Source: CAVPGP01 sp963704025 (GTDB lineage: Bacteria; Actinomycetota; Thermoleophilia; Gaiellales; Gaiellaceae). From it: a DNA stretch of 64,000 bases. The translations under genes and the position numbers were made by a program. Shown piece by piece: positions 50,869 to 60,017 of the stretch. The notes under the pieces are model-generated. The model saw only the letters and a list, made by a program, of their open reading frames with translations, searched no databases and was not told where the DNA came from. The DNA lies in the NCBI GenBank assembly GCA_963704025.1, contig CAVPGP010000005.1, forward strand, positions 496,001 to 560,000. Direction: 5' to 3'. Numbering within the stretch: position 1 is the first letter of the stretch; each line of letters begins with the position of its first letter.

Positions 50869-51361
50869 GGTGGTAACGGACTACCGGCTTGCCGAGGCGC
50901 GCAGCCACCGCGAGAGCCTCGAGGAGGATGCGCGAGGCAGCGCTGAGGAGCATGCGCGAATCAGACGCCACCTCGACGCCGTCCGGGCGGCCGAGGCATC
51001 CGCCGCCGAAGCCGCACGCGGGACGCGTGAACGATTCGAGGACGCGCTCGAAGACTTCGGAACGAGGCTTGCGATCGCGCGTCACCGACTGGTCGCAGAG
51101 CTCACCAACGACCGGCGGCTGTTCGAGCGCGCCGTCGAGGCGGAGCTTCGCGAGTGGCGCGTTTACGGCGAGCGGCTACGAAAAAGGACGGCTGCCAAGG
51201 ACGGCAGCGCGGCCGAGCGGTCGCAGCTCGCACTAGCCGAGCTCGAGTCGCGCCACGACGAGGCCGCGAGGCGTCTGCGTGAGATGCGAACTGCATCGGA
51301 TGAGACCTTGCGCGTCGATGCAGCGCTCGATGAACTGGAGCACGCAGCGGACGCGCTCTAG
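50861..51361 (+). CDS. Coiled-coil stress-island protein 1
   Basis: The 166-residue protein is helical throughout. It is homologous to the product of 55259-55792: both have an EASA-AA segment, an FEDALEDF/FDEKFEQF segment, an AVE-EL--W--Y-ERL segment and a C-terminal heptad region ending in ASDE/ASGE. ATG 50861 has GAGGAGG 5 bases upstream. It is co-transcribed with the PRC-barrel gene (8-base overlap) and the AI-2E gene. No known function. Confidence 0.7.
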   Translation: MSEVVTDYRLAEARSHRESLEEDARGSAEEHARIRRHLDAVRAAEASAAEAARGTRERFEDALEDFGTRLAIARHRLVAELTNDRRLFERAVEAELREWRVYGERLRKRTAAKDGSAAERSQLALAELESRHDEAARRLREMRTASDETLRVDAALDELEHAADAL

Positions 51362-52483
51362 GTGTACGGCCCAGCGGATGAAGAGCGGGTGGTCGCGGCA
51401 GATTCCGGCTCGGGGGTCAGGGAGATCGTTCGGTCCGAGATCAATGTCTCGATCTCGATCCGGACGATCCTGCTAGTTGCGGGCGTCGTCGCCGTCGCGT
51501 GGGCACTTGCGTCGATCGCGAACGTCCTTCTCGTGATCTTCGTGTCGCTCTTCGGCGTCGCGGTTCTCTCGCCGGTGGTGACTGCGATGGAGCGACGGTT
51601 GGGCTGGAGCCGGGGGCGGTGCTCCACGGTGCTCGTGCTGGCGATCGTGCTCGTTATCGGTTTCGTCGCGTTGATCCTGGTGCAGGCGATCAGCGGCTCA
51701 GTGCGCGGGTTCAGCGACGACTTACCACAGATCGTCGACAGGGCCAGGCAGAGCGATCTCGGCAGTTTCATCAACAGGGGGAGTGACTCGCTCGAAACGC
51801 TGAGGAAGCACGCGAGCGACATCACCAACGGGGTGGGAAAGGTGTCGGGCGGCGTCGCCCACGTCGGAGCCTCGGCTTTCGGAGCGGTCGCGCTCGTCTT
51901 CTCCGTTGTCTTCCTGACGCTCTTCGGCCTGATCGACGAGCCGCGCTGGCGGGACTGGATCGGAAGCCTCCTGTATCGGGACAAGCGGAAGCGGTACCTG
52001 CGAGTCACGGACCGGATCATCCACACGACCTCGCGCTACATGCTCGGCAACTTGGCGATCTCTGTGATCTGCGGGACGGTCTACGGCGTCACTGCGTTGG
52101 TGCTCGGCCTCCCGTACCCGCTCGCCGTGGCGGTCATCGCGGGGATCCTCGACCTCATCCCCAGCGTCGGCGCGACGATCGCCGGCATCATCGTCGGACT
52201 CGTCGCGCTGTCGGTCAGCCTCCAAGCCTTGATCGTCTTTGTGATCGTGATGGTGGTCTACCAGCAGATTGAGAACTACATCCTGCAGCCGACGATCATC
52301 GGTAAGGCCGCCCAGGTCTCCGGCTTCACCGTGCTTGCCAGCGTCCTTGCGTTCGGAGCGCTCTTCGGCTTGATCGGAGCGATCATCGGCGTGCCGATTG
52401 CGGCGGGTCTCCAGATCGTCGCGGAGGAGCTCACCGCCGGCAGGAGGGCTCGCATATCTGCCGCGGACGCCGCGAACAAGTAG
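51362..52483 (+). CDS. AI-2E family (PerM-like) permease
   Basis: The 373-residue membrane protein has the AI-2E_transport pattern: N-terminal TM pair (ILLVAGVVAVAWALASIANV, LLVIFVSLFGVAVLSPVVTA), a large cytoplasmic/periplasmic helical loop (120-200), then TM segments with the family motifs LGLPYPLAVAVIAGILDLIP, YQQIENYILQPTIIGKAAQV and GLIGAIIGVPIAAGLQIV. Relatives export small molecules or act as antiporters. GTG 51362 follows the previous TAG directly. Confidence 0.87.
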   Translation: MYGPADEERVVAADSGSGVREIVRSEINVSISIRTILLVAGVVAVAWALASIANVLLVIFVSLFGVAVLSPVVTAMERRLGWSRGRCSTVLVLAIVLVIGFVALILVQAISGSVRGFSDDLPQIVDRARQSDLGSFINRGSDSLETLRKHASDITNGVGKVSGGVAHVGASAFGAVALVFSVVFLTLFGLIDEPRWRDWIGSLLYRDKRKRYLRVTDRIIHTTSRYMLGNLAISVICGTVYGVTALVLGLPYPLAVAVIAGILDLIPSVGATIAGIIVGLVALSVSLQALIVFVIVMVVYQQIENYILQPTIIGKAAQVSGFTVLASVLAFGALFGLIGAIIGVPIAAGLQIVAEELTAGRRARISAADAANK

Positions 52484-52513
52484 CCGGCGCAACGGCTGAG
52501 CCTCGGCGCCTAG

Positions 52514-53519
52514 CTAGGCCTTCGGTGTCTCCCCGCCGGCCCGCCCGTCTGGCTGCTCCTTCGGCTTCCTCGAGAGGAGCGCCTTGACCTGCGAGAAGCC
52601 GAACACCCAGAGCATCAGGGTCAGCCCGAGAAGCACGTTCCAGACCGCCAGGATCGAGTCCTGCGTGATCGAGAAGGCCGCCACGCTGCCGGTCGGGGCG
52701 AGGCTTCTCAGCGTCGCGACGTCCAGCGCCTGCGTCTGCCCGACGCCGCCGGGGGTGATCGCGAAGATCCCCGAGAGCATGTGGGACGAGGCGATCAGGA
52801 AGATGGTGAACGCGGTGATCGGAATCCCGAAGGCGGCCATGAAGACGACGTTGACGCCGATCCGGAAGCAGTAGGAGACGGCGGCCGGCAGCGCCACCTC
52901 GCGCACGTAACGGCGCCAGTCGCTGAAGATCGCGGCACCCTGCTTCGCCTTCCGCCACTGCCCCTCGATCTTCGGCTTCAGGCGAGGCCACAGCACGTAG
53001 AGCACCACGAGCACCGCCAGGCCGACGAGTGGGATCAGGAGCGGGTGCGCGGCGAAGAAGCCGCCCGTCTCATCGGACGGCGATCCCTTCGAGGCCGTGC
53101 GCGGGCGGAAGATCGCTGTGCAGATCACGATCACCACGCTCACGGCCGTGAAGAACAGCGACTGCACGACCGCGGCCGAGGCCACCCCGGCGACCGACGA
53201 GCCGCGAATGCTCGAACGGAAGAGGCCGATCATCGCCGCGGTTCCGGCCTGGGCGGGGGGTGAGCGCGTTGATCGCAGTTCCTCAGTGCGACAGGCCCAG
53301 GCCGTCCTGAAGCGCAGCCCGCTCTGCGGGTACGCAGCCCGGAGGATGTTGCGCCAGGCTAGTCCGATGAACGCCGACTCCGAGGTCTTCAGCACCAGCG
53401 CGAGCACGAGCCAGTAGACCGAGACGTCGCCGATGCGCTCGAAGACGCCAACGATCCATCCCGTCTAGATCACCCCGCAGCGCGAACACCCTGTTCGTAA
53501 CTAGCGCTCCAATCACCAT
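52514..53519 (-). pseudogene. YbhN-family protein, frame-damaged copy
   Basis: From about 53445 down, the frame encodes a YbhN-type protein (WLVLALVLKTSESAFIGLAW, SDWRRYVREVALPAAVSYCF, FAITPGGVGQTQALDVATLR). A patch of about 45 bases near 53258-53300 reads in a shifted phase (RTAWACRTEELRSTRSPPAQ, where the relative at 47 kb has RALAASQGGTAINPVAPAQ). The N-terminal leader from ATG 53519 (VIGALVTNRVFALRGDLDG) lies in another frame. At least two indels are needed to restore one ORF. Confidence 0.7.
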
Positions 53520-53557
53520 CAGACGCGCCCCGACGCGCTTTGGATCGCGGAGAGGCT

Positions 53558-53966
53558 TCAGTCCAGCAGAGGCAGCTGGTCCAGCGCGTCGGCTACATGC
53601 ATGAGGCCCTCCTCGTCGAGCACGAACAGGCTCCCAACGAGGAGGTCGAGCGTGTCGCACATCACGAGCGACACGCTCGACTTAGACGCACGCACGCCGC
53701 GGAGTGCCTGGGCGAAACGCGCAAGGACGTCGCCGCCCGACTCACCCGACACACGCGGCGCGAGCAGCGGCTCCTCGAGCGTGAAGACCCAGCGGTCTCC
53801 CACGGCGCTCTCCGCCGCTTGCCGCGCCGCGATCTGTCGGGCTCGTGACGACAAGGTCGATCGGATGCGGGAGCTCGGCGGCGCTCCGCCTCGCCTCCTC
53901 CGGCCTGAGCGCCGACGCCAGGAGGAACCTGCGGTCCCTCGCGTTCTCTCCCCAGCTCGCTTCCAT
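53558..53966 (-). pseudogene. Degenerate histidine-phosphatase-like (SixA-type) gene
   Basis: From ATG 53966 (GGAGG 8 bases upstream) the product reads ENARDRRFLLASALRPEEAR, ELPHPIDLVVTSPTDR, matching the D-x-RPL...S-P..RA pattern of SixA-like phosphatases without the RHG motif. One extra G near 53828 then shifts the frame; the continuation (AAESAVGDRWVFTLEEPLLA, SLVMCDTLDLLVGSLFVLDE) ends at 53558. The catalytic His are not evident, so even the restored protein may be non-catalytic. Confidence 0.5.
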
Positions 53967-53980
53967 TCGGTCACACCTCC

Positions 53981-54439
53981 TCAGCGCACGACCAGCACGT
54001 CGCACGGCGCCTCGACGACGAGCTCAGCGCTGACCGAGCCGAAGAGGAGGCGTTTGATCAATCCGCGGTGGCGGGAGCCGACCACGACGAGGTCGGCGCC
54101 GTCGCGCGCGGCGTCGAGGATGGCCGCGGCTGGCTGGCCGACCTGCTTGGCCGTCGTCGCGTCCACTCCGCGGCCGCGCAGTTCCTCCGCCGCTTCCTCG
54201 AGCAGGCGGCGATGGCTCTGCTCTTCGCCGGGATCGACAAGGCCCGCATACCGAGGCTCCTTGTAGATCGGCTCGGCAACGCTGACGACCGCCACCTGAC
54301 TCGGCACCGCAGACGCGATCTCGCCGACTCGATCGAGCGCGTGCTTCGCCTCGGCGGAGCCGTCGTAGCAGAGCAGGATGCGCCACCGTGGCGGCGCTGC
54401 TTCCTGCGAGCTCGGCGTCGGATGCACGTCGGGTGCCAT
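53981..54439 (-). CDS. Universal stress protein (UspA family)
   Basis: The 152-residue product has the USP fold: RILLCYDGSAEAKHALDRVG (first strand, nucleotide-binding), VAVVSVAEPIYKEP, and the ATP-binding signature ADLVVVGSRHRGLIKRLLFG followed by SVSAELVVEAPCDVLVVR (G-2x-G-9x-G-S/T type). An N-terminal 15-residue extension precedes the domain. It lies in the operon led by the gene at 55792. Confidence 0.9.
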   Translation of the reverse strand: MAPDVHPTPSSQEAAPPRWRILLCYDGSAEAKHALDRVGEIASAVPSQVAVVSVAEPIYKEPRYAGLVDPGEEQSHRRLLEEAAEELRGRGVDATTAKQVGQPAAAILDAARDGADLVVVGSRHRGLIKRLLFGSVSAELVVEAPCDVLVVR

Positions 54440-54446
54440 CGCGTCG

Positions 54447-55100
54447 CTACGAGGTCGCCGCCGCGCGCGGTCGCGCCGGTGCGGTGCCTGCGTCAGTGGC
54501 GCCGTGCTGGATCTCGCGCACCTGGAACGCGAGCACGATGTCCCTGACGCCCCGGATCAGCGCGAACGCCGCTACCCAAGCGACGAGCAGGATGGCGCTT
54601 CGACCCCAGTAGCCGGCTGCCCAGAGGCCGAGCGCAAGCTCGATGATCCCGCCGACCAGCTGCAACCACCAGGCATCGTTCTCGCGCCGCGCCGAGATCG
54701 CGTAGATGATGTCGAACGCGCCGGCGAAGACGAGCACGAAGCTGAACACTGCGGCCAACGCCGCGAACGTGTTGCCGGGATGGACGAACGCGACGATCGC
54801 CGCCGTAATGAACGCAACCGCGAGAACCGCGTTCAGCACCTTCCACCAGCCTTGCGCGAGGAACACCATCCCGATCTCGGCGACACCCGCGGCGAGCGCG
54901 ACGAAGCCGAAGAGCAGCGCGATCGAGGAGACGGACGTGTAGTCGAACCGAAGCACGATCAGCGACACGACCATCCAGGCGATGCCTGTGATCAAGAACA
55001 ACCACCACGGCGGCAGCGCGCGCGCGAGCGTGCGGCGCCCCATGTCGAACGGTGACAGCAGCGCCGACTCGTGTTTGTAGTTGGAAACCGTCTGGTTCAT
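54447..55100 (-). CDS. HdeD-like (DUF308) membrane protein
   Basis: The 217-residue protein has six TM segments in the paired-repeat DUF308 pattern: WWLFLITGIAWMVVSLIVLR, SIALLFGFVALAAGVAEIGM, WKVLNAVLAVAFITAAIVAF, TFAALAAVFSFVLVFAGAFD and ARRENDAWWLQLVGGIIELA. HdeD proteins are linked to acid and other stress. ATG 55100 has GGAGGAGG 5 bases upstream and overlaps the stop of a 42-residue ORF (ATGA). Confidence 0.87.
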   Translation of the reverse strand: MNQTVSNYKHESALLSPFDMGRRTLARALPPWWLFLITGIAWMVVSLIVLRFDYTSVSSIALLFGFVALAAGVAEIGMVFLAQGWWKVLNAVLAVAFITAAIVAFVHPGNTFAALAAVFSFVLVFAGAFDIIYAISARRENDAWWLQLVGGIIELALGLWAAGYWGRSAILLVAWVAAFALIRGVRDIVLAFQVREIQHGATDAGTAPARPRAAATS

Positions 55101-55225
55101 CGCTTCCTCCTCCTGTCTGTGTCGTTTCTCCGCCACGCGAGCAGGCCCTTGCCGACACCTGCGCGCACCATCAACACGCCGACGCCCATCGCGACGAGCG
55201 CGGGCACGAGAATTGGGTCCGTCAT
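55097..55225 (-). CDS. 42-residue single-pass membrane protein
   Basis: The minus-strand frame starts at ATG 55225 and encodes a hydrophobic helix (DPILVPALVAMGVGVLMVRA) and a basic tail (AWRRNDTDRRRKR). It overlaps the HdeD start by 4 bases, with a GGAGAG about 12 bases upstream of its own start. The conserved coupling and composition support a real gene, possibly a subunit of the HdeD protein. Confidence 0.55.
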   Translation of the reverse strand: MTDPILVPALVAMGVGVLMVRAGVGKGLLAWRRNDTDRRRKR

Positions 55226-55258
55226 TGGCAATGGTCTCTCCTCTCGCTCCCTAAGGCA

Positions 55259-55792
55259 TCAGTTGAACTTCGCGGAGACCTCATCGGCCTTCCGCTCCAG
55301 GTCGTCGCGCGCCGCCGCGATCCGCTTCTTTTGCTCGTCCCATGCCTCGCCCGACGCGCTGCGGGAGTCGGCCAACTGTTCGGCCAGAGTGTTCCGCCGC
55401 CGCCTCAAATCGCTGATCGCCGCCTCGGACTGCTCACGCGCGCTCGCTGCGCGCAGCGCGGTCTGCGCCTGCAGCCGCTCGAAGTAGGTATCCCAGCTGT
55501 GTAGCTCGTTCTCGACGGCGTCCGCGAACTTCTTGTGGTTGTCGGCAAGGTCCGCGGCCAGTGAGCTCTGGGCGACACGGAACCTGGCCTCGAACTGCTC
55601 GAACTTCTCATCGAAGGCCTCAGCCCCCTCGTGCGCAGCCGCACGGGCAGACGCCTCCTGCTGGCGCAGTGCGCCGAGCTGACGCTGGATCCGCGACTTC
55701 GCCTCGCCTCCACCAGCACGCGCCTTCGTCTCGAGCCCGTCGATCTGGCGGCCCATCTCCGCGAGCCGCTCCTCGAACGTCGTGGTCGGCAT
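55259..55792 (-). CDS. Coiled-coil stress-island protein 2
   Basis: The 177-residue protein is helical and charged (TKARAGGGEAKSRIQRQLGA, FDEKFEQFEARFRVAQSSLA, ISDLRRRRNTLAEQLADSRS). It is a paralogue of the 50861 product. ATG 55792 has AAAGGAG 5 bases upstream, in a leader AACGAAAGGAG shared almost exactly with the gene at 59868. It heads an operon with the 42-residue ORF, HdeD, USP, the phosphatase relic and a YbhN copy, under operator copy D. Confidence 0.72.
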   Translation of the reverse strand: MPTTTFEERLAEMGRQIDGLETKARAGGGEAKSRIQRQLGALRQQEASARAAAHEGAEAFDEKFEQFEARFRVAQSSLAADLADNHKKFADAVENELHSWDTYFERLQAQTALRAASAREQSEAAISDLRRRRNTLAEQLADSRSASGEAWDEQKKRIAAARDDLERKADEVSAKFN

Positions 55793-55839
55793 GACACTCC
55801 TTTCGTTTGCGATCGGCTATCCAACGGTTGCGCACCGGA

Positions 55840-55877
55840 CTGCCAGGCGGCTGCCACACGTGCGGCCTCGACTGCCA
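55840..55877 (-). promoter_or_regulatory. Three-part CTGCCR operator, copy D
   Basis: CTGCCA starts at 55840, 55851 and 55872: all three units perfect, spacings 11 and 21. It reads antisense to the operon starting at 55792, 47 bases away. Confidence 0.7.
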
Positions 55878-55945
55878 CCTGCGCTGCTCAGGCGCTCGCG
55901 GCGAGCTCGGGGCTGCCGCGCAGCGCTGCCAGCCGACCGTGCGGC

Positions 55946-58861
55946 TCAGGCGAGCGCGAGCCCGGCGCGGGCGCGCAACTCCTCGGCGACGTCGGCATCG
56001 CCGCGGGCGTCGGCGAGCTCGGCGAGACCGAGGAGTGCGGCCGCCCCCGGGCTGCCGACAAGCGCGATGAAGAGCGCCTCGCGGGCCCCGTGTTGGCGCG
56101 GCTCCTCGGACCAGGCAATCACGCCGCGATAGAGCGTCGAGGCGGCTTCGACGTCGCCGACTGCGGCCAATAGCTGAGCGAGCCTCGCTTTCGCATGTGC
56201 GAGCAGCCATGGCGCCGATGCCACCTCGGCAACCGCCACCGCGCGGCGATACTGCGCTTCGGCCTCGCCGAGGTTTCCGTCGGCGAAGGCGATCGAGCCG
56301 AGGCCGGAGAGCGCGAACGACGCGTGCTCGGTGAAGCCGGCCCGCTCCGAGCGCCCGAGCGCCCGCCGGAACGCGTCGGCCGCCGCTTCCGCGTCGCCGC
56401 GGCGCTCTGCCAACAGGGCCTCGAGCAGCGCCGCCGGGATCGCGCCGACGTCGTAGTCGCCATGGAGGCGAACGCCTTCCGCGATCAGCGCGGTCGCGGT
56501 CGAGATGTCCCCTCCGCGGAGGGCGCCGAGCGCGCCGGTCACCGCCGACGATGCGGCTCCCCAGCTGTCCCCAAGTTGGTCGAATCCTCGGCGCGCTTCC
56601 TCGGCGAGCGCGACCGCGCGCTCGTACGGCCCCGCACGGTCGTATGCGAACGCGAGCGCCAGCCGGACCATTGCGGTTTGCCACGGCGCGTCGCTCGTGG
56701 CAGCGAGCGCGAGGCCGCGCTCGCCCGCTTCGATCGCCGCCTCGAGATCGTCTTCTTCGGTCGCGAGGTAGCAGATGTACGCCAGCATCTCGACGCGCAG
56801 CGGCAGCGGTGCCTCGTCCGCCGACGCCAGCGCGGCTTCGACGAACGCGCGCCCCTCGGAGACACGTTCGGCGGTGCCGAAATACCACCCCAGCCCCCCT
56901 CCGAGGCGGGCGGCGGCGAGCGGATGGGGCGCCTCGCGAGCGTAGGTGAGGGCAGCCCAGAGGTTGTCGTGCTCCAGTTCGAGCCGTCTCATCCACGTCT
57001 GCCACTCCAGCGCGCGTAGCCCCGTCCGTGCACCTTCGGCCAGAGTCGCGAAGTACTCCGCGTGCGCCTCGCGGGCAGCGGGCAGGCCGCCGGCTTCGGC
57101 GAGACGCTCGAGCGCGTAGTCGCGGACGGTGTCAAGCAGGTCGTAGCGCGCCTCGCCATCCGGGAACGAGACCGAGACGATCGACTTGTCGACCAGCGCG
57201 CCGAGCAGGTAGGTGACCGTTGCCTCGTCGAGCCCGTGCTTTGCAGCGATCGCGAGGAGCGACGGCCGGGAAGCGCCGCCTCGGTGCACGGCAACATGGT
57301 GGAGCAGCTTCTTCTCGTCCGTATGCAGCAGCTCGTAGCTCCACTCGACGAGCCCCCGCAGGGTGGTGCGGCTCGGCTCGGCTGCCGAGCGCTCGTCGAG
57401 TAGCGGTAGACGGCGCTCGACGATTGACAGGAGCTCGGCGAGCCCGAGCACGTTGACGCGCGCGGCGGCGAGCTCGATCGCGAGCGGCAGTCCGTCGACC
57501 CGGCGCGTGATGTCGGCGACGAGGCGGGCGGCGTCGGGGGTGAGGTCGAATCCCGGCCGCGCCGCCTGTGCGCGCGCGGCAAACAGCTGCACAGCGGGGG
57601 AGCCAGTACCGTCCGCGGAGCCGGGAGGGGGCAGCGGCAGCGGTTGGACGTGGAGCCGCGCCTCGCCGGCGAGGTGCAGCACCTCGCGACTCGTAGCGAG
57701 AATGCGGACATCGCGACATTCGGCCAACACCGCAGAGGCGACGCGCGCTGCCTCTTCGAGCACGTGCTCGCAGGCGTCGAAGAGCAGGGTTGCCTCCGCA
57801 TCGCGCAGGCGGGCGATCACGCGCGCCAGCGGATCGGGGCCGCGAGCGCCGACCACTTGGGCGACGAGCCGGACTACCCCCGCCGCCCCGCCCGCTCGTG
57901 CGAGCTCGACCTGCCAGACGCCGTCACGCAACTCGCTCTCCAGCGAGCGCACGGCCTCGAGCGCGAGCCGGCTCTTGCCCACGCCCGGCGGTCCGGTCAA
58001 CGTCACCAGCCGGTGCTCGCGCAGCAGCCCGACCACGTCGGTGAGCTCGTGCTCGCGGTCGACGAACGACGTCGTCGGAGTGGGCAGGTTTCCGCGCCTC
58101 GATACGACCGGGCCGGCCGCGATCGCGGGTTCGTGCGCGAGGATCGCGGCTTGGAGGCGCTGGAGGTCGGGTCCCGGCTCGAGCCCCAGCTCCTCTGCGA
58201 GCACGCCCCGCGCTTCCTGGAACGTGTCCAGCGCATCCGCCTGGCGGCCGCTGCGATACAGCGCCAGCATCAGTTGCGCCCACAGCCGCTCCCTGAACGG
58301 GTTTTCCTCGACAGCGGTGCGGAGCGCGGACACGATCTCCCGATGCTCTCCAAGGGCGAGCGCGGCCTCGAACTGCTCTTCGAGCGCGTCGACTCGGAGC
58401 ACCCCCAGCCGCCACGCCTCGGCACTGAACCGTGTCTTATCCGTGAGCCCGTGCAGCGGGGGACCGCGCCACAGGTCGAGCGCCAGCGCAATCGACTCCG
58501 CCCCGGGGGCGGCATCGCCTTCGCGCATGGCGACGCGCGCCTCTCCGAGCAACTCCTCGAATCGCAAGGCGTCCACGGCCGCATCCACCAGCGCGTATCC
58601 GTCGTCGGAGGCGACGATCGCCTCCTGCCCGAGCGCGGCGCGCAGGCGTGCGACGTGGTGCTGGAGAGCGTTGCGCGGCGCGGCAGGCAGCTCCTCGCCC
58701 CACAAGGCATCAATGAGATCGTCCACGCTCACCACGCGACCGCAGCGGAGCGCGAGCAGCGCGAGCAGGCCGTGCCGTTTGTTGCCGCTGACGTCCACCG
58801 GACGTCCGCCGACGGCGACCTCAAAGGGCCCGAGGAGCCGGATCTCGAGTGAATGCGTCAT
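55946..58861 (-). CDS. SARP/AfsR-type regulator with BTAD, NB-ARC and TPR
   Basis: The 971-residue regulator has an OmpR-type winged helix (EIRLLGPFEVAVGGRPVDVS, then NALQHHVARLRAAL), a BTAD helical domain (RFEELLGEARVAMREGDAAP to about 250), and an NB-ARC ATPase with Walker A TLTGPPGVGKSRLALEAVR near 300 and a DGLPLAIELAAARVNVLGLA motif near 450. A TPR-rich tail follows (600-960). Such proteins sense nucleotide or ligand and activate nearby promoters. ATG 58861 is chosen over an upstream in-frame ATG because MTHSLEIRLLG starts the domain. It is a candidate regulator of the CTGCCR operators, but this is only positional. Confidence 0.9.
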   Translation of the reverse strand: MTHSLEIRLLGPFEVAVGGRPVDVSGNKRHGLLALLALRCGRVVSVDDLIDALWGEELPAAPRNALQHHVARLRAALGQEAIVASDDGYALVDAAVDALRFEELLGEARVAMREGDAAPGAESIALALDLWRGPPLHGLTDKTRFSAEAWRLGVLRVDALEEQFEAALALGEHREIVSALRTAVEENPFRERLWAQLMLALYRSGRQADALDTFQEARGVLAEELGLEPGPDLQRLQAAILAHEPAIAAGPVVSRRGNLPTPTTSFVDREHELTDVVGLLREHRLVTLTGPPGVGKSRLALEAVRSLESELRDGVWQVELARAGGAAGVVRLVAQVVGARGPDPLARVIARLRDAEATLLFDACEHVLEEAARVASAVLAECRDVRILATSREVLHLAGEARLHVQPLPLPPPGSADGTGSPAVQLFAARAQAARPGFDLTPDAARLVADITRRVDGLPLAIELAAARVNVLGLAELLSIVERRLPLLDERSAAEPSRTTLRGLVEWSYELLHTDEKKLLHHVAVHRGGASRPSLLAIAAKHGLDEATVTYLLGALVDKSIVSVSFPDGEARYDLLDTVRDYALERLAEAGGLPAAREAHAEYFATLAEGARTGLRALEWQTWMRRLELEHDNLWAALTYAREAPHPLAAARLGGGLGWYFGTAERVSEGRAFVEAALASADEAPLPLRVEMLAYICYLATEEDDLEAAIEAGERGLALAATSDAPWQTAMVRLALAFAYDRAGPYERAVALAEEARRGFDQLGDSWGAASSAVTGALGALRGGDISTATALIAEGVRLHGDYDVGAIPAALLEALLAERRGDAEAAADAFRRALGRSERAGFTEHASFALSGLGSIAFADGNLGEAEAQYRRAVAVAEVASAPWLLAHAKARLAQLLAAVGDVEAASTLYRGVIAWSEEPRQHGAREALFIALVGSPGAAALLGLAELADARGDADVAEELRARAGLALA

Positions 58862-58973
58862 GGGACGCCTCGCCTTTGCGGTGAATAGCATCCCACGGTG
58901 CGCCTGCCCTTTCAATTAGGGCTAAGCGGCAGCCTCGGCCTCGGTTTTCGTACGCTTTTACGTGTGCGCGCTT

Positions 58974-59265
58974 TTAGGTGTGCGCGCGGCGCGGGATGCT
59001 CACGCTCGGACGGCTCGGCGGCGCCTCGGCTGGTGCTGAAGCCTGCGTCGCGTAGTCGCCGGGCGGCTCGAGCCCTGCCGCCCCGTAGGCCTCCCGGCCC
59101 GTCCAGCGTTTCCGCTTGGAAGAGCGCCTCGGCCAGCCCGTCCAGGCGGTGGCGGTTCTCGGAGAGGAGTTGCACGGCATCTTCGTGCGCCTCCCGCAGG
59201 ATCCGACGCATCTCGTCGTCGGCGCGTTGCCGCGCGCGCTCGGAGACCTCCGAGTAGCCGGGCAT
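58974..59265 (-). pseudogene. C-terminal fragment of an FtsH-type protease
   Basis: From 59265 the frame reads GYSEVSERARQRADDEMRRI and REAHEDAVQLLSENRHRLDG, followed by LAEALFQAETLDG: the last helices of the M41 peptidase domain of FtsH. A shift near 59095 leads to REAYGAAGLEPP, the usual C-terminal continuation. The ATPase and the zinc motif are absent, so this is a tail fragment of about 90 residues. Confidence 0.65.
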
Positions 59266-59436
59266 CGCCCCGTTAGAAGCGCTGCACGATTGCAGTCGGG
59301 ATGATCGCGGAGAGGACGACGGCGATCGGATCACCGGGGCCGACGGCAGTGGCCCTTTCGCGGAACGCACGGACGCGCAGAAGCCGGGCGGGGCCCGCTC
59401 TTCTGAGCGGCGCCCCGCCTGGACGCTCCGCCAATG
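59266..59436. other. Gene-free spacer
   Basis: A short hydrophobic reading (IAVVLSAIIPTAIVQRF) precedes a stop on the minus strand at 59273 but has no start. Nothing else is supported. Confidence 0.3.
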
Positions 59437-59868
59437 TCAGGCGCGCACCGCCGCCAGCTCGTTCGCTTCTGCACGTGCGTGTACAGCGTCGAGAACGGCC
59501 CACTCGGCGTCCTCGATCGCGAGATACGCGAAGTCGATCGCCGCGGCAGCGTCGTCCTCGGCCCACGCCGCCCGATCCTCCGCGCGGTCGGCGTTGAACC
59601 CTTGCTTCTGGGTGTCGACCTTGCTCTGGATCTCTGCGATGTGGTCGTCCCACTTCTGCCTGATCTCGGTCCAGCGCTGCGATCCTTCGTCGCGCGCAGC
59701 CGCTGACTTCGCGTCGAGCTCGCGCCGGGTCTTGTCAGCGGCGGCTCGCGCCTCGGAAACTTGCGACTCGAGCTTCTCCTTCGTGTTGTTCGTCGAAGCC
59801 TGCACACGAGCCGCGCCCTCTTTGGCGCGGTCAGCCAACGTCTCCATGCTCTTGTCCGATTTGGACAT
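59437..59868 (-). CDS. Coiled-coil stress-island protein 3
   Basis: The 143-residue protein starts MSKSDKSMETLADRAKEGAA and has a helical core (LESQVSEARAAADKTRRELD) and an acidic C-terminal repeat region (AEDRAAWAEDDAAAAIDFAY, then LAIEDAEWAVLDAVHARAEA). This AIDFAYxAIEEAEYAVLDA-type ending is, from memory, widespread in actinobacterial hypothetical proteins. ATG 59868 has AAAGGAG 5 bases upstream within the AACGAAAGGAG leader shared with coiled-coil protein 2. It is under operator copy E. Confidence 0.72.
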   Translation of the reverse strand: MSKSDKSMETLADRAKEGAARVQASTNNTKEKLESQVSEARAAADKTRRELDAKSAAARDEGSQRWTEIRQKWDDHIAEIQSKVDTQKQGFNADRAEDRAAWAEDDAAAAIDFAYLAIEDAEWAVLDAVHARAEANELAAVRA

Positions 59869-59951
59869 GACGCTCCTTTCGTTTACGACGGGAAAGGTCC
59901 CGGGCTTGCAGAGTTCTTGCGCAAGCCACGACGAGAGCGTGCACGGAGCGA

Positions 59952-59989
59952 CTGCCATCCGTCTGCCACGAACGGCCGACTCGCTGCCG
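59952..59989 (-). promoter_or_regulatory. Three-part CTGCCR operator, copy E
   Basis: CTGCCA at 59952 and 59963, CTGCCG at 59984: spacings 11 and 21. It reads antisense to the gene at 59868, 83 bases away, and mirrors copy F across the divergent region. Confidence 0.65.
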
Positions 59990-60017
59990 CGGACACCGGG
60001 TCGATCGTGAAGCTGCG

